Assembly (NCBI GenBank): GCA_034509755.1
Contig: CM067559.1
Span: 29,254,032 to 29,318,031, forward strand
Direction: 5' to 3'
DNA: 64,000 bases
DNA from: Anisodus tanguticus
Lineage: Eukaryota > Streptophyta > Magnoliopsida > Solanales > Solanaceae
Made by a program: the position numbers and the translations under genes. How positions within the stretch are numbered: position 1 is the first letter of the stretch; the number at the start of each line of letters is the position of its first letter. This document shows positions 10,861 to 21,342 of this stretch, piece after piece. The notes under the pieces were generated by a model. The model did no database searches. It was not told the DNA's origin and was given only the letters and a program-made list of their open reading frames with translations.

Positions 10861-11600
10861 ACCATTGTCACCTAGTGAGGTCAAGGAAATGAATATCCAA
10901 AACGACAAGAAACGCAAGGGAAAATCTGAAGCCCTCTTGCTTAATGCACCGGAGATAGAAGAAGAGTCGAAGAAGGGAGGTTCTATAGATGCATTGGTGT
11001 GCAAGGAGAAGGAGAGTCCTATGGGAGATGCGGTCGAAAGTGCCAACTTGAAGAAAATCTTGATAGATGTATTTCCGGATGATCTTACACCCGAATTACC
11101 ATAAATAAGAGCCCATAGGTACAATCTTGAAGAGTATAAGGAGTCGCAAGAACAAGTGCAAAAATTGCTAGACAAGGGCTTTGTCCAAGAGAGCCTTAGT
11201 CCATGTGTGGTACCCACCTTGTTGGTGCCAAAGAAATATGAAACTTGGCGCATGTGTATGGATAGCCGAGCGGCCAATAACATCACCGTGGAGTGCAAGT
11301 TTCCTATGCCAAGATTGAAAGACCTTTTGGATGAATTGAGTGGGGCCAAGTTGTTCTCCAAGATAGATTTGAGAAGTGGCTACCATCAAATGAGGATCCG
11401 AGAGGGAGATGAATGGAAGATGGCTTTCGAAACCAGGTATGGTTTGTACGAATGGTTTGTAATGCCATCTGGATTGTGTAATGCTCTGAGCCCTTTCATG
11501 AGGCCCATACACGAGGTACTACGGCCATCCATGGGATACATAGTATCATCCGAGGGTATTCACGTAGATCCATCCAAGGTGGAAACTATCTGAAGTTGGC
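10860..11600 (+). pseudogene. Reverse transcriptase of the gypsy element, catalytic box deleted
   Basis: RT fingers and palm are well preserved: LDKGFVQESLSPCVVPTLLV, WRMCMDSRAANNIT, FSKIDLRSGYHQMRI, YEWFVMPSGLCNAL. After VLRPSMG the protein goes straight to YIVSSEGIHVDPSKVE. In the family these two motifs are separated by some 40-50 residues that include the catalytic Y-x-DD box. The deletion is near 11540 and preserves the frame. The enzyme cannot polymerise. Confidence 0.85.
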
Positions 11601-11699
11601 CCGAGCCTACGAATGTAAGTGTGGTAAGAAGTTTCATTTGTTTGGCTTCTTTTTCTCATCGTTTCATTTGAGATTGTTGTATCCTTGCTGCCCCTATCA

Positions 11700-12175
11700 C
11701 TGAACTAATGAGAAAGGATGAGTTTAAATGGTCTCAAGGAGCACCAAGAGCTTTGGAAACGGTGAAGGGAAGGATATGTGATGCACCGCCTCTAGCTATT
11801 CCAAATCGTGAGAAGCTATTGGAAATTGAATGTGATACTAGTGGAATTGGTGTTGGAACCTTCTTAATTCAAAACAAAAGGTCCATTGCATTATCTAGTG
11901 AAACATTGGGTAGTGAACGGCTCAATGACAAAGAATTTTATGTTGTAAGATTTTTGGTCCAATGGGGAAATATTTGAAGTCAAAACCTTTTGTCTTGTAT
12001 TCGGATCCTTTCTACAAGGTGGAACCTCCGGGCAAATATGGAAGTATTAGTTCAACGTTTGATGTTATAGACTTATTACCATACATAGATGACGAGAATT
12101 TGAGGGTAAATTTTGTTAAAGAAGGAAAGATTGATGAAAAAAAAGACCGTGAACTTAAAGTTCCAAAATGAGCCA
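11700..12175 (+). pseudogene. RNase H start fused to the integrase C-terminal tail of the gypsy element
   Basis: RNase H begins with FKWSQGAPRALETVK and has the first catalytic Asp in IECDTSGIGVGTFLIQ. At about 11960-12010 the sequence passes from the RNase H segment SKPFVLYSD directly to FYKVEPPGKYG followed by FDVIDLLPYIDDENLR, the extreme C terminus of the integrase module in these elements. All of the zinc-binding and DDE integrase core is therefore missing. Confidence 0.75.
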
Positions 12176-12454
12176 CGAAGTGATTTGCTCGAAGTGCCAA
12201 AGATTGTCGACCGTCCTAGGGTGACATGCCTATTATGGAGTGGATTTGAAGATTGGACGTGAATATCCAAGAAGGAACATGTTTATTTTCGGCTTTTATG
12301 TAGGTCTTGGCCGAGATCACTATCTTTTAGCTTATTTTTAATTCCTAGCTTAACTACTAGTTCTTCATAAGACATAATTTAATATATCGTGTAATAGAAT
12401 AAGGTGACAAGGCCAAGAACCATATAGAAGAAGAAGTTTCCAAGGATGTAATTT

Positions 12455-12713
12455 ATGAACTAACTAGTTCATGCACTTATCTACATAGATGACACCAAAG
12501 GGTGGCCTAGAGAACATGAAGAGTTGGTCGTTCCCTTTCCCATTCTCGGCCGAACCTAGCTTCAAAAGAGGTAATTCATGAACTAGCTTGTTCATGCATT
12601 TATCTACATGGATGACATAAAATGGTGGCCTAGAGAATATGAAGAGTTGGTTTTCTCCCTTCCCCCAAAAGGGTTGAACCCCTTCCCCCTTTCCCATTCG
12701 GCCGAAGCGCTTG
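12455..12713 (+). repeat. Two-copy tandem repeat in the gypsy 3' region
   Basis: Two adjacent units of roughly 120-135 bp share GAACTA(A/G)CT(A/T)GTTCATGCA, TATCTACAT(A/G)GATGACA, GGTGGCCTAGAGAA and TGAAGAGTTGGT, and each ends near a CCCATTC(T)CGGCCGAA block. They lie in the untranslated stretch between the integrase tail and the 3' LTR. Confidence 0.8.
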
Positions 12714-12804
12714 TATTGTGTCTATCTAGTTGCCTTCTAGAAAGGTCTAAGAACTAGTATAAATAGGACATGTAGTTGATGTAAATAGATATTGAAGATT
12801 TATG

Positions 12805-13521
12805 AAATATATTTGAGTTTACTCAAACTTTGCTAAGTTATTCAACTTTTGTGTTGCTTATCTTAGTTGGTCCTTTTGTGGGCCATCGATCCTTTTGTGG
12901 TCTGAACCTCGATCCTTTTGTGGGTCACCCCTTGGTCCTTTTGTGGTAAAAACCCTCGGTGCAAGTCTAGTTATAACTTTTGTGATCTAACTCTACCTAA
13001 GCCAAGGTTCTATCCGGTTACTTATCACAAATACATTAAAGGTCTTGTCGACTTTTATCACCTTGTTCATACCTGAGTTTGTCTAACAATATTGTGTTTG
13101 ATCCTTATCCAAATTACCTGATTTCTTTCAACCCAATACACCACAACACTTCACCAACCTCCACCCAAAAGGCCATTAACCGAAACCTCCCAAAAATACC
13201 TTAATATCCCAACCAACTACTCCACTGTCATTACCGAGTTTCATCATCGTACCTTACTGTCCCAATCAATTTCGCCACCTTACCACTATCAAACCACCAA
13301 GTACTGACCACCAACATATCCCACAACGTGTCTAGAAACCCCCTCCAAATTCGTTTACCCGACACCACCCTAAACTACCCGCACATCCCCCACAAACCAA
13401 CATTGCCCGATAAATCGTCCGAACCCGCCAACCCCCACTTGACTCCCATTTTCGTGTCCATCCAGTTCCAATCCAACTTCGACCAACCTACCCACATATT
13501 TCCTTCCCTATATACATCACT
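12805..13521 (+). repeat. 3' LTR of the gypsy element
   Basis: It is the partner of 8651-9370 with scattered substitutions and small indels. Counting the two preceding bases it starts TGAAAT. No clear polypurine tract precedes it. It ends at CATCACT, after which LINE coding sequence resumes immediately (13522). Confidence 0.87.
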
Positions 13522-13902
13522 GAGTGTTGTCCAGTCAAGACTTCACACATCCAAAAATTGAAAGTCGCGGAGATGAGGATGCTGAGATGGATGTATGGGC
13601 ATACAAGGAGGGATGGGATTAGAAATGATGATATCCAAGATAAAGTGGGAGTAGCCTCGATGGAGGATAAGATGTGAGAAGCGAGGTTGAGATGGTTCGG
13701 GTATATGCATAGGAGAGGCACAAATACCCCAGTGCAGAGGTGTGAGAGATTGGCTATGGACGGGTTCAAGAGGGGTAGAGGTAGACCGAAGAAGTATTGG
13801 GGAGAGGTGATTAGATGGGATATGGCGCAGGTTCAACTTACTAAGGACATGACCTTAGATAGGGGGTTATGGAGGACACAAATTAGGGTAGTAAGTAGTT
13901 GA
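13522..13902 (+). pseudogene. LINE C-terminal coding segment
   Basis: Coding for the extreme C terminus of the RTE-type LINE protein resumes directly after the gypsy LTR. Recognisable are VKTSH, KVAEMRMLRWM-like sequence at 13550-13590, RLAMDGFKRGRGRPKKYWGEVI and MTLDRGLWRTQIRV, ending in TGA at 13902. The part after 13687 is one open frame; the first 160 bp contain a stop at about 13676. The polymerase domain that should precede it is absent. Confidence 0.82.
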
Positions 13903-14330
13903 GCGCAGTTTTACGTACGCTTACATACTAGTAGTTGTAGTATTATTATGGTATCCCTGCTTAGCCTATCATACTAGTAGTCACAATATTATTTTCTAGC
14001 CCCCTGTCCTTCGATTTCTGTTGTTGTATGTTCGTTTGTGTACTTTGTTTATCTTATTTACTTGCGTTAGTTATTGCTTCTTTTTTTCAGAATGCTTTAT
14101 CATAGCTTATTCACTTTTGTTACTCTCATTTTCATACTGCTTTAGATTTATTGTCTGGGTCTGGCCGTTTCTCTTGCTTTGCTTGTGCCTATGCTTTGTC
14201 TTGAGCCGAGGGTCTTTCGGAAACAACCTCTCTACTTACCAAGGTAGAGGTAAGGTCTGCGTACATTCTACCCTCCCCAGACCCCACATTGTGGGACTTC
14301 GCTGGGTATGTTGTTTCTTCTTCCACCAGC
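13903..14330 (+). mobile_element. LINE 3' UTR with TS-SINE-like tail
   Basis: The 3' untranslated region ends in a conserved tail at about 14205-14325 that includes TCTTTCGGAAACAACCTCTC, GGTAGAGGTAAGGTCTGCGT and GACCCCACATTGTGGGACTT, closing with GTATGTTGTT. This is the tail shared by the tobacco TS SINE and Solanaceae RTE LINEs, and it identifies the LINE lineage. The stem CCCACATTGTGGG is a perfect inverted repeat likely read by the LINE enzyme. Confidence 0.78.
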
Positions 14331-14640
14331 CCTACTTTCTCTGCGACGTCGTTCTGAAGAAATGACGTTCCCATCCCTTTTTGCTTAGATAAGTTCCTGT
14401 GTTTGTGAAAATACCTCACATCCACTTTCCCTCAAAGAAGGTTCTGTGATGGTGTATTGTTTTTCCTCTACTGCCAAAATGTTTCTTGTATTTTCTGATG
14501 CGGCCACGGCAGGCACTAACGTATTCCCTCTTCTTCTTGAATCTTGTAGATATTATCTGTTGATCTCTGTATGTAGAGCAGTCACAGCGGTTGTCACTGA
14601 CATTGTCGAACCATCACCCAACTGGACAAAATAGGAATTA
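14331..14640. other. Non-coding stretch without identified feature
   Basis: I see no supported gene here. A 62-codon plus-strand frame at 14446-14634 has no family signature and is probably chance. Confidence 0.4.
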
Positions 14641-15260
14641 GGATAGTTACCATCAATATGATAAGCACATGGAACATGGTAAGAATAAGGTTTTGAATCA
14701 CGATAGTAATACTCAAAGCCATAAGAATTGAATCTCAGATATGAACTGTAATGCCGATGAGAGTGAGTTTGGTGATAAGCGTATGAATCGACAGTGAGCT
14801 TAACCCGTAGGAATCTCGATAGAAATTGAAAACAACACTCCCTTGAGCTTCTTATAGATTGGGTGACTCATGGCAGTAGGTATGGTTGTGGTAGCTGATA
14901 CTTGGGGTGAATGATAGTAATAGTAATTAGACATTGTAGCAGAATCCAGACAAAGTATTGTCAGCTCTAATACCAATTATAACGATTCTCACGTTGAAAT
15001 CGCCATGAAAGGAGAAAAAGTAAGAAAACTGAGAAAGAGAAAAGGGAATAGTAAAAGTTAAATTGAGATTTTCATTCAACATAGCCTTCAAACGAGAATA
15101 CACGATATATTTAAAGGGAATCCTACACTAATAAACTGGACACATGGCAGCTGCAGACAATAACCACTTTTAGGGACGGAGTAGTAATTAAAAGAGACTA
15201 AAATGTAATATAGAAACGTATAAGGAAAATGTATAATTAAGAGAACTTGCAGCAAGGTGT
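14641..15260 (-). mobile_element. Possible 5' fragment of another LTR retrotransposon
   Basis: On the minus strand TGGTATTAGAGC at 14964-14975 is one base off the standard initiator-Met primer-binding site. Just downstream an ATG opens a frame beginning MSNYYYYHSPQVSATTT, as a gag start would. The AT-rich sequence to the right (14980-15260) would then be the 5' LTR. No second LTR or pol sequence accompanies it, so this would be a truncated remnant. Confidence 0.4.
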
Positions 15261-15723
15261 AATCTTCAATATTTTGGCCCGTTCATTCTTGTATCCACAA
15301 TCGCTAAATAGTTTCAATCTTTCCTCCTCTGTCTAAACTCGTGCTATGTATGAAAATAATATATCTTTTTAATTTATTTTATATGATGGTGTTTAACTTT
15401 AAATTGAATTTAAGGGAAAATAGGAATCAATACCAAAGGTTGTGATGGATGGTAAATAGTGCTTAATTTTTAATCGGATGTTTTGAGTTTGAGCTCTGAA
15501 ATAAAAATTTCTTTGATAAGAAGCGTTTTAACCCTAACGTAGGACCTCATGGCATAAATTTGAATTAGTAGGACCTAATACGTGTCCTGGATATCGAACG
15601 GGAAACTATTAAATTAGGAAAAAGGGATTTTTTAAAAAAAATTATAACCTTAAATATGTCATAATATGTTTATAACTACAAAACCTCATCATCATCATTA
15701 ATGATAAAAGTTAAATTACTTCT
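15261..15723. other. AT-rich non-coding stretch
   Basis: No gene, RNA or repeat boundary can be supported here. Confidence 0.4.
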
Positions 15724-15732
15724 AAAAAAGAA

Positions 15733-16221
15733 GGCTTAATATAGTCTATTAAATTTGTCAGCAAATTTCATTTAGACACTCGAACTAAAATTTATTCCAA
15801 TTGAGCACTTGGACATATAATAAAGTGTTCATATCCGACATGACTTACGATTCATATTTTGAAAAAAAAACTTTTACGCGTAATCTAAAACGTCTATTAG
15901 GTATCTAATTAAGTTAACTATATAAATTATATGTCATCTCCTTTAAGTATAGACATCAGTCTAAATTGGAATACGCCTGATGTTTTTTGGCTTATTGAGG
16001 CAAATGTATTAATTAAAAAATGTGACATATTTAAGTGTTTAACTTATTTACGTAATGGACGTTTTAGCACACACACATAAGTATTTTTAATAAAATTTGA
16101 CTAAAAAATATCTAATAGAAACACTTTATTATGTGTTCAAATTCTCAGTTAAAATAAATTTTATTTCAAGTATCTAAATGAAATTTATTTACAAATTTAA
16201 AAGATATCTATGAATTCAGGC
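15733..16221. mobile_element. Mutator-type foldback MITE, 489 bp
   Basis: It is flanked by the perfect 9-bp direct repeat AAAAAAGAA (15724-15732 and 16222-16230), the target size of Mutator-like elements. Its arms form a long imperfect inverted repeat: 15749-15829 pairs with 16122-16202, sharing AAATTTGT, AAATTTCATTTAGA and ATAATAAAGTG. It encodes nothing. The A-rich target makes the duplication slightly less decisive, but with the inverted arms the call is firm. Confidence 0.85.
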
Positions 16222-16230
16222 AAAAAAGAA

Positions 16231-17360
16231 AGGTGGCGTTTTCTAAAACTGAACAGACAAAAAGGTGTCACACAAAATGGTTACAACAAATTCTGTTTAT
16301 TCTTTCTCTTTGTACCTTTGCCATCGTAAAGCAGGAGACCTTGTTGCAAGATTGTGGGGGATCGCTTGGTTATTTAAGTTCAACAAATTCTGTCACGATT
16401 AATAATGACTAATGAGTATTATTTTGTCATTTACTCTTTTATAATCGTTTGTATTACTCCGTGAGTTTTTACACTAATTTTGATGCTCAACTTCTTCTTA
16501 TGAATTTAACGTGATTTATTAGATTAAGCAAGTGTGTGGCGGGATTTTTCAGGTAATTTTATGCTTCTAGACTAATAAAAAAAACAAAGAATTATTGCTA
16601 TCCTACCATGTATATTTTTTGTTCAAAAGCTAGCTAAGAAAAATGATAAATTTGGGAGACCTCCCTTCTAGTTTGACTTCTTAATATTAACTTACTTGTG
16701 ATTTGTGATATTAACTTATTTATTATTAATATTAACTAATTATAATTTGACCAAAATGTCCTTCATAATATTGTAATCTTTTGACCAATATTAGACCTCC
16801 CTATAAAGGAGGTAAATGTAATATTACAAACCACAAGGGAAATAGTGTTATGAATCCAAACCTTGAGGGATGTCTCTAAAATTAAACTACTCTTTTTGGT
16901 CCTTTTTATCTCAGTTTAGTAAAAATAAAAAAAAATTGATCAGAAATAATTATCACTTTACAAAATCAAGAAGGCATTAATCTTTTCTCCAATTCCACCT
17001 CTAAAAATTCATATAATTATTAAATACTCATTTCAAGAAAATGATAAAAGTTATTTAGTCAAATAAATTAATACCCCTTATTATTAATGCTATAAAATAA
17101 TTTCGTAAATGATTAATGTTATAAAATAATTTCTTAAATAAACGTGTCAAAATCTTAAACGACGCAAATAAAAGGAACCAATGGTGTCTCATAATTTCTC
17201 GGAGTTTGCTTGCATTATCTCACACCAACTATGCATTGTAATGAAAAAACCATTAATAGTATATTGTACATGCTGCATACATCATGTAATAATTTTTGCA
17301 ATTCTCACATTTAAGAGTATCATGGGGAGCTTAGGCCATTATTGATGATAACATCATGAT
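16231..17360. other. AT-rich non-coding stretch
   Basis: No gene is supported. The segment 16650-16900 contains CCTCC-type blocks in both orientations and could be a decayed MITE, but I could not find its ends. Confidence 0.4.
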
Positions 17361-18320
17361 GCCCAATATGCATCTGTATATGATAACAACCTGGTCGGTG
17401 CAGAGGGATATGGATGTAATCCATAATCAAGTGTGTCCTTAACGTATCGAATGATACGTTTAAGAGCAATAAAATAAAGCTCTCTAGGGGCATGCATAAA
17501 CAAACACATCTGCTGAACAGCATAAGCAATATCAGGCCTGGTGAAAGTAAGATACTGAAGTGCACCTGCAAGACTCCTATACAGAGTGGGATCGGACACT
17601 GGATCACCATCAACAACACTGAGTTTTGACTTAGACTGAACCGGAGTGGGCATGATCTTGCAATTCGCCATTTTAACCCTGTACACAATCTCCTCTGCAT
17701 ATTTACGCTGACACAGGAACATAGTATCTGCAGCTCTAGTCACTGATATCCCCAAAAAGTAACAAATTCAGTTTTAAGCAGTGTAATGATCTCATTTTTC
17801 AACATATAAAAGGAGGCAGTAAGAACAATATCATCCATATATAACAACAACTAAGCAATGTTACTACCTCGATGAAAAATAAAGAGAAAATTATCACACT
17901 TGTTGCATACAAACCCAATATGCATTATGTAATTGGAAAAGATTCATACCATGCTCTGGGGGCCTGTTTCAAATCATAAAGTGACTTACGGAGACGACAT
18001 ACAAAATGAGGGGCATCTGGATGGACAAAGTCTGGCAGTTAGTGCATGTAAACAGTTTCTTTCAAGTCCCCATGTAAAAATACATTCTTCACATTAAACT
18101 GATGAATTGGCCGATGCTTACCCATAGCAATGCTCAGAACTGTGCGAATGGTAGTCGATTTAACAATCGGACTAAATATCTCACCACAATCAATACCTTC
18201 CTACTGATTAGTACCATTAACCACAAGTTTCGCCTTATATCTCTCTAGGTCACCACTGTCTCTGAATTTGTGACAAAATAGCCATATGCATCGAATCACA
18301 TTCACCCCATCCAGTCTAGG
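17361..18320 (-). pseudogene. RT and RNase H start of copia element 2
   Basis: The clean part (17354-17755) runs from the end of the palm (ISVTRAADTMFLCQRKYAEEI) through LYRSLAGALQYLTFTRPDI and IRYVKDTLDYGL to YTDAYWA, where the element is cut. The upstream palm (17756-18150) is broken by stops; the YVDD region around 17830-17850 is recognisable only as a degraded match. The N-terminal linker (about 18330-18626) has SSPNHTYP and THMETRAQH-like sequence close to that in element 1. Confidence 0.8.
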
Positions 18321-18329
18321 AACCAAATC

Positions 18330-19860
18330 TCATGTGTTCTGTTTTGTTAAATCATTAAATTCCTCACGCATGGCCTCATTCCAATTCGGATCATGTTTGG
18401 CTGTTTTTGGGTTTTTGGGAATTGGGGATATGGTTTGTGTGGATAGGTTAAATTGGGTTTTGGGTTTGAAGATCTTGTGTTGAGCACGAGTTTCCATATG
18501 GTTTGTGGAGGCAGGGGCAGTGCGGGTATTTTGGAGGGGTGCGGACTGGGTTGGTGGCGGGTTAGTAATAGTGACAGGAAGGTATCGGGGTGTGTCGGTG
18601 GGGTATGTGTGATTAGGGCTCGACACCGATGACTAGGTGGGTGTGGTAGTGTATCGATTGAGTTCAATAGGTTGGGAGTGGGTCGGTGTCGGGTCTGGTG
18701 ATGTTGACGGTGACGATGTTGGGTTACTGTGATGGGTCGTCTAGGGTGGACTCTGTGTTTGGTTGGCCGACGGTAGGTCGGAGGACATGCTGGGGTGACT
18801 CTAGTTCAGAGATTTGAGTAGCCGGCGGGTGGAGGAGACAACGACGGTTCTGGTCGTCTCTTTCGGTGAAAAACCTGACAGATTGCTGGTGGTGACTGCG
18901 TGTGTAGGTGGCGATGGAACAGTGGCTGTAGTGGTAGCGGTACGACGGAGTTCGATGAGTACGAGAGGGGAGGTATCCGACTCGTCTAGAAAATTATAGT
19001 CGGTGTTTTGGAATTTTTTGGATGTATGCAAAAGGGAAGGTTACCTCGTCAAATGTGACATGGTGAGAGACGTGGATTTTACGAGTAGGTATTTCATAGA
19101 ACATATATCCTCTATGATTGGACGGAAAACCTAAGAAGACACATGGAGTGGTGTGTGTTTCCAATTTATGAGGGGCCATGGCGGCTAAATTTAGATAGCA
19201 AAGGCAACCGAAAATCCGAAGGTGATCATAGGTGTCCGACGGTAGAGGATTTCAGTGGGTGTTCTATTTTGGAGAGTTTGGGTGGAAAAAATATTTAAGA
19301 TATATTCCGCTATTTTAACAGCATAGACCCAAAAGGAAGGGGGGATGCATGAAACATGATCATAAGAACCATGTTATTGATAGTGTGAATGATTCGTTTG
19401 GTCTTGCCATTTTGGAAGGAGGTGTGGGGACATGCGCTTTGACAGCGAGCGAGATCTTTGAAATTCAATCAGAACAACACTGGGTGGGTAAGATATAATG
19501 AGAACCGGAAAACCATGCCATTAGTATAGAAAAATTTGTGAAACGCAGAATTATTGAACTCGCAACCGTTATCACATTGAAATGATTTTATGTCTTTTTT
19601 AAATTGCGTTTTGACATAGATACGGAATTCAATAAACTTAGCAAACACTTCAGACTTGAATTTAAGCGGATAGACCAGACAAAATGAGAATAGACATCTA
19701 ATAAGACAAGATAAAATTTATGACCTACTGAGCTAGTAATGAGAGATGTCCATAATTCTGCATGAACAATGTCAAAGGGAGAAAACATAACACTTAAAGA
19801 AGACTGAAACGAAAGGCAAACATGTTTGCCTAAAAGGCAAGAAAAAAATTGTTGGGCAAA
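18330..19860 (-). pseudogene. Integrase of copia element 2 (fragmented)
   Basis: The first Asp motif is seen as FDIVHAELW, in which the usual Asp is Glu, at about 19780. The post-core module HKLETHTTPCVFLGFPSNHRGY is clear at 19100-19179. The middle of the core (19190-19580) contains an insertion or duplicated stretch and several stops, including an extra segment around 19440-19500. The enzyme is inactive. Confidence 0.75.
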
Positions 19861-19869
19861 TTTTCCATT

Positions 19870-20460
19870 ATGACAACGAATTAAATTATTACTCCAAAGA
19901 AAATTAAAAACAGGAACTCCTGGGTGTCGAAGTCTATTATGTCAAGTTGATGGAGAGATTGTTGCTAAAGTGGTGGGAGGAGTGACATAGGATGTTAGAG
20001 ATGTGGGAGGGTTGAAACTGGCAGCGGACGTGGATAGAAATTGATAGAGGTCCCCCTCACTATTGCATCTCGTAAGGAGTTTTTCGGTATGTAGGTCCAT
20101 TACAGAAAACTCAAACGGGTCAAAATTAATTGATACGGAATTATCTGTGGCAAATTTTCTAAAGGAGATTAGGTTCATGATAATATTTGGTTATACATGA
20201 CGTTATTTTAGGAGAAGTGGGGATGCGGTGGTGGGGTTAGTGTGTGGCCAAACCCTTGAATTGGAATGCGATGACCGTTTTCAACCATAATAGATTATGG
20301 AGTATTTAAATTCTGCAGTAGAGAAAGATTACCAGAATTGTTGGTGAGGTGAGACATGGCGCCTGTGTCCATAAACCACGCATTATCGGGCTGTTGATGA
20401 GTCAATGTGATGAAAGCCTGGCCCAAATTGGATTGGGGAAGGTTCGGAGATGACAGCTGG
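19870..20460 (-). pseudogene. Protease and pre-integrase region of copia element 2
   Basis: The protease triad is intact here: WFMDTGAMSHLTNNS at about 20345-20385, unlike elements 1 and 3. The downstream NLISFRKFATDNSVSINFDPF and VMDLHTEKLLTRCNSEGDLY (19942-20178) match the segment that precedes the integrase zinc-binding domain. Confidence 0.75.
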
Positions 20461-20780
20461 CCCCCAGAAAATTAGGCCTGATTGTTGTGGCCTGTTGGAA
20501 ATTGGGGTGGACTGCATGACTGATCACGATTCTTTGGGTCATTTATGGAACAAGTGGACTGTCTTTGGAGGCCAGGTCTCATCTTCTTGCATACGAAATT
20601 GGGGCGGACTTTGCGGGCATGTTCTTTGGGCCGCGATTCTTTGGGCCATTATGGAAAACGCTGGACTTGTGCTGAACCTGCTTCTGCCAGGGAAGTGGAC
20701 TCGTGTTGGAGACATGATGCCCTCTGCCACCCCTGCGCCTCTGGCCAATGCAACATCCGTGGTTGTTCTCTGCCATGATG
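20461..20780 (-). pseudogene. gag C-terminal remnant of copia element 2
   Basis: Only the basic Gly/Arg-rich tail of gag remains (IGQRRRGGRGHHV and following). The large N-terminal UBN2-type domain that takes up about 700 bp in elements 1 and 3 is absent; the leader repeat region lies where it should be. No CCHC knuckle is intact. Confidence 0.55.
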
Positions 20781-20837
20781 GCTGCCGGAGCGTGTGTGAG
20801 AGAGAGAGAGAACGTATAGGGGCAGAATATGAGGGAG

Positions 20838-21095
20838 AAACAACTGTATACGAGGTGTATAACGGCTTAGGGAGGTTGTATACGGGTAGTATATAGTGGT
20901 TGAAAGGGTATATCAGTTGTATACATAGTATATATCGGCGTGTATATGCTATATACGAGGGGTATACAGCATGTTGGAGAGATAGATAAGGAAAGAGGGA
21001 TGTATATCAGCAGTATACCAGGGGTATACAGGGCTGTTTGTAGAGTTGGAGGGTTGGACAGCTGTATATCAGCATATATCAGAGGTATACGGTCG
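20838..21095. repeat. GTATAC-rich degenerate repeat array in the copia 2 leader
   Basis: About 260 bp contain at least seven exact copies of the palindrome GTATAC plus many near copies (GTATAT, CTATATAC), often as TGTATAC or GGGGTATACAG with AGGGG-like spacers. The array lies between the primer-binding site and gag. The spacing is irregular, so this is not a simple microsatellite. Confidence 0.8.
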
Positions 21096-21172
21096 GTTCG
21101 ACGTCGGAAAAGGACAGGAATGCGGCCGAAATTAGGTTTTAGGTCGGGAAGGATTGTTGGCTCTTGATACCA

Positions 21173-21342
21173 TGCAGAATTTTATTAATCTCCCTTGGGA
21201 AGCCTTTTTCATTAATACAAATATATATAGTGTGTACAATGTGGAATCCTAATACAAGAAAGATCATATATTTACCATAATTATACAAAACTAATAATTA
21301 TAAAATATATGAGGAATATTTTAAAATTATTCACTAATATTA
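21173..21342 (-). repeat. 5' LTR of copia element 2
   Basis: It starts TGCAGAATTT next to the primer-binding site. The outer end is placed near 21342 by analogy with element 1, whose LTR also begins TATTAG on the coding strand; without a partner LTR the outer boundary is approximate. Confidence 0.65.

Larger units (their letters stand above)
8651..13521 (+). mobile_element. Decayed Ty3/gypsy retrotransposon inside the LINE
   Basis: Direct LTRs of about 720 bp (8651-9370 and 12805-13521) enclose a gag-protease-RT-RNase H order, which is Ty3/gypsy. The internal part is short because the RT catalytic box and nearly all of the integrase are absent. No target duplication is visible: the left side is LINE linker sequence and the right side is LINE C-terminal sequence, with the LINE RT lost between them. 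Deletion or recombination after insertion is the simplest reading. It is certainly non-autonomous. Confidence 0.88.
17361..21342 (-). mobile_element. Ty1/copia element 2, 3' truncated
   Basis: On the minus strand this has a 5' LTR (21173-21342), a primer-binding site (TGGTATCAAGAG, 21161-21172), a long leader, remnant gag, protease, integrase, RT and the start of RNase H. It stops at about 17361, just after YTDAYWA of RNase H, and no 3' LTR follows. RT and protease resemble copia element 1, so it is probably of the same lineage. Multiple frameshifts are present. Confidence 0.87.

Noticed and set aside
16448..16470. Second Stowaway-type end (TTACTCCGTGAGT)
   Set aside because: Only a few bases match and no partner end is visible.
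20450..20896. A 148-codon plus-strand frame
   Set aside because: It is antisense to the gag tail of copia element 2 and runs into the GTATAC array; no family signature.
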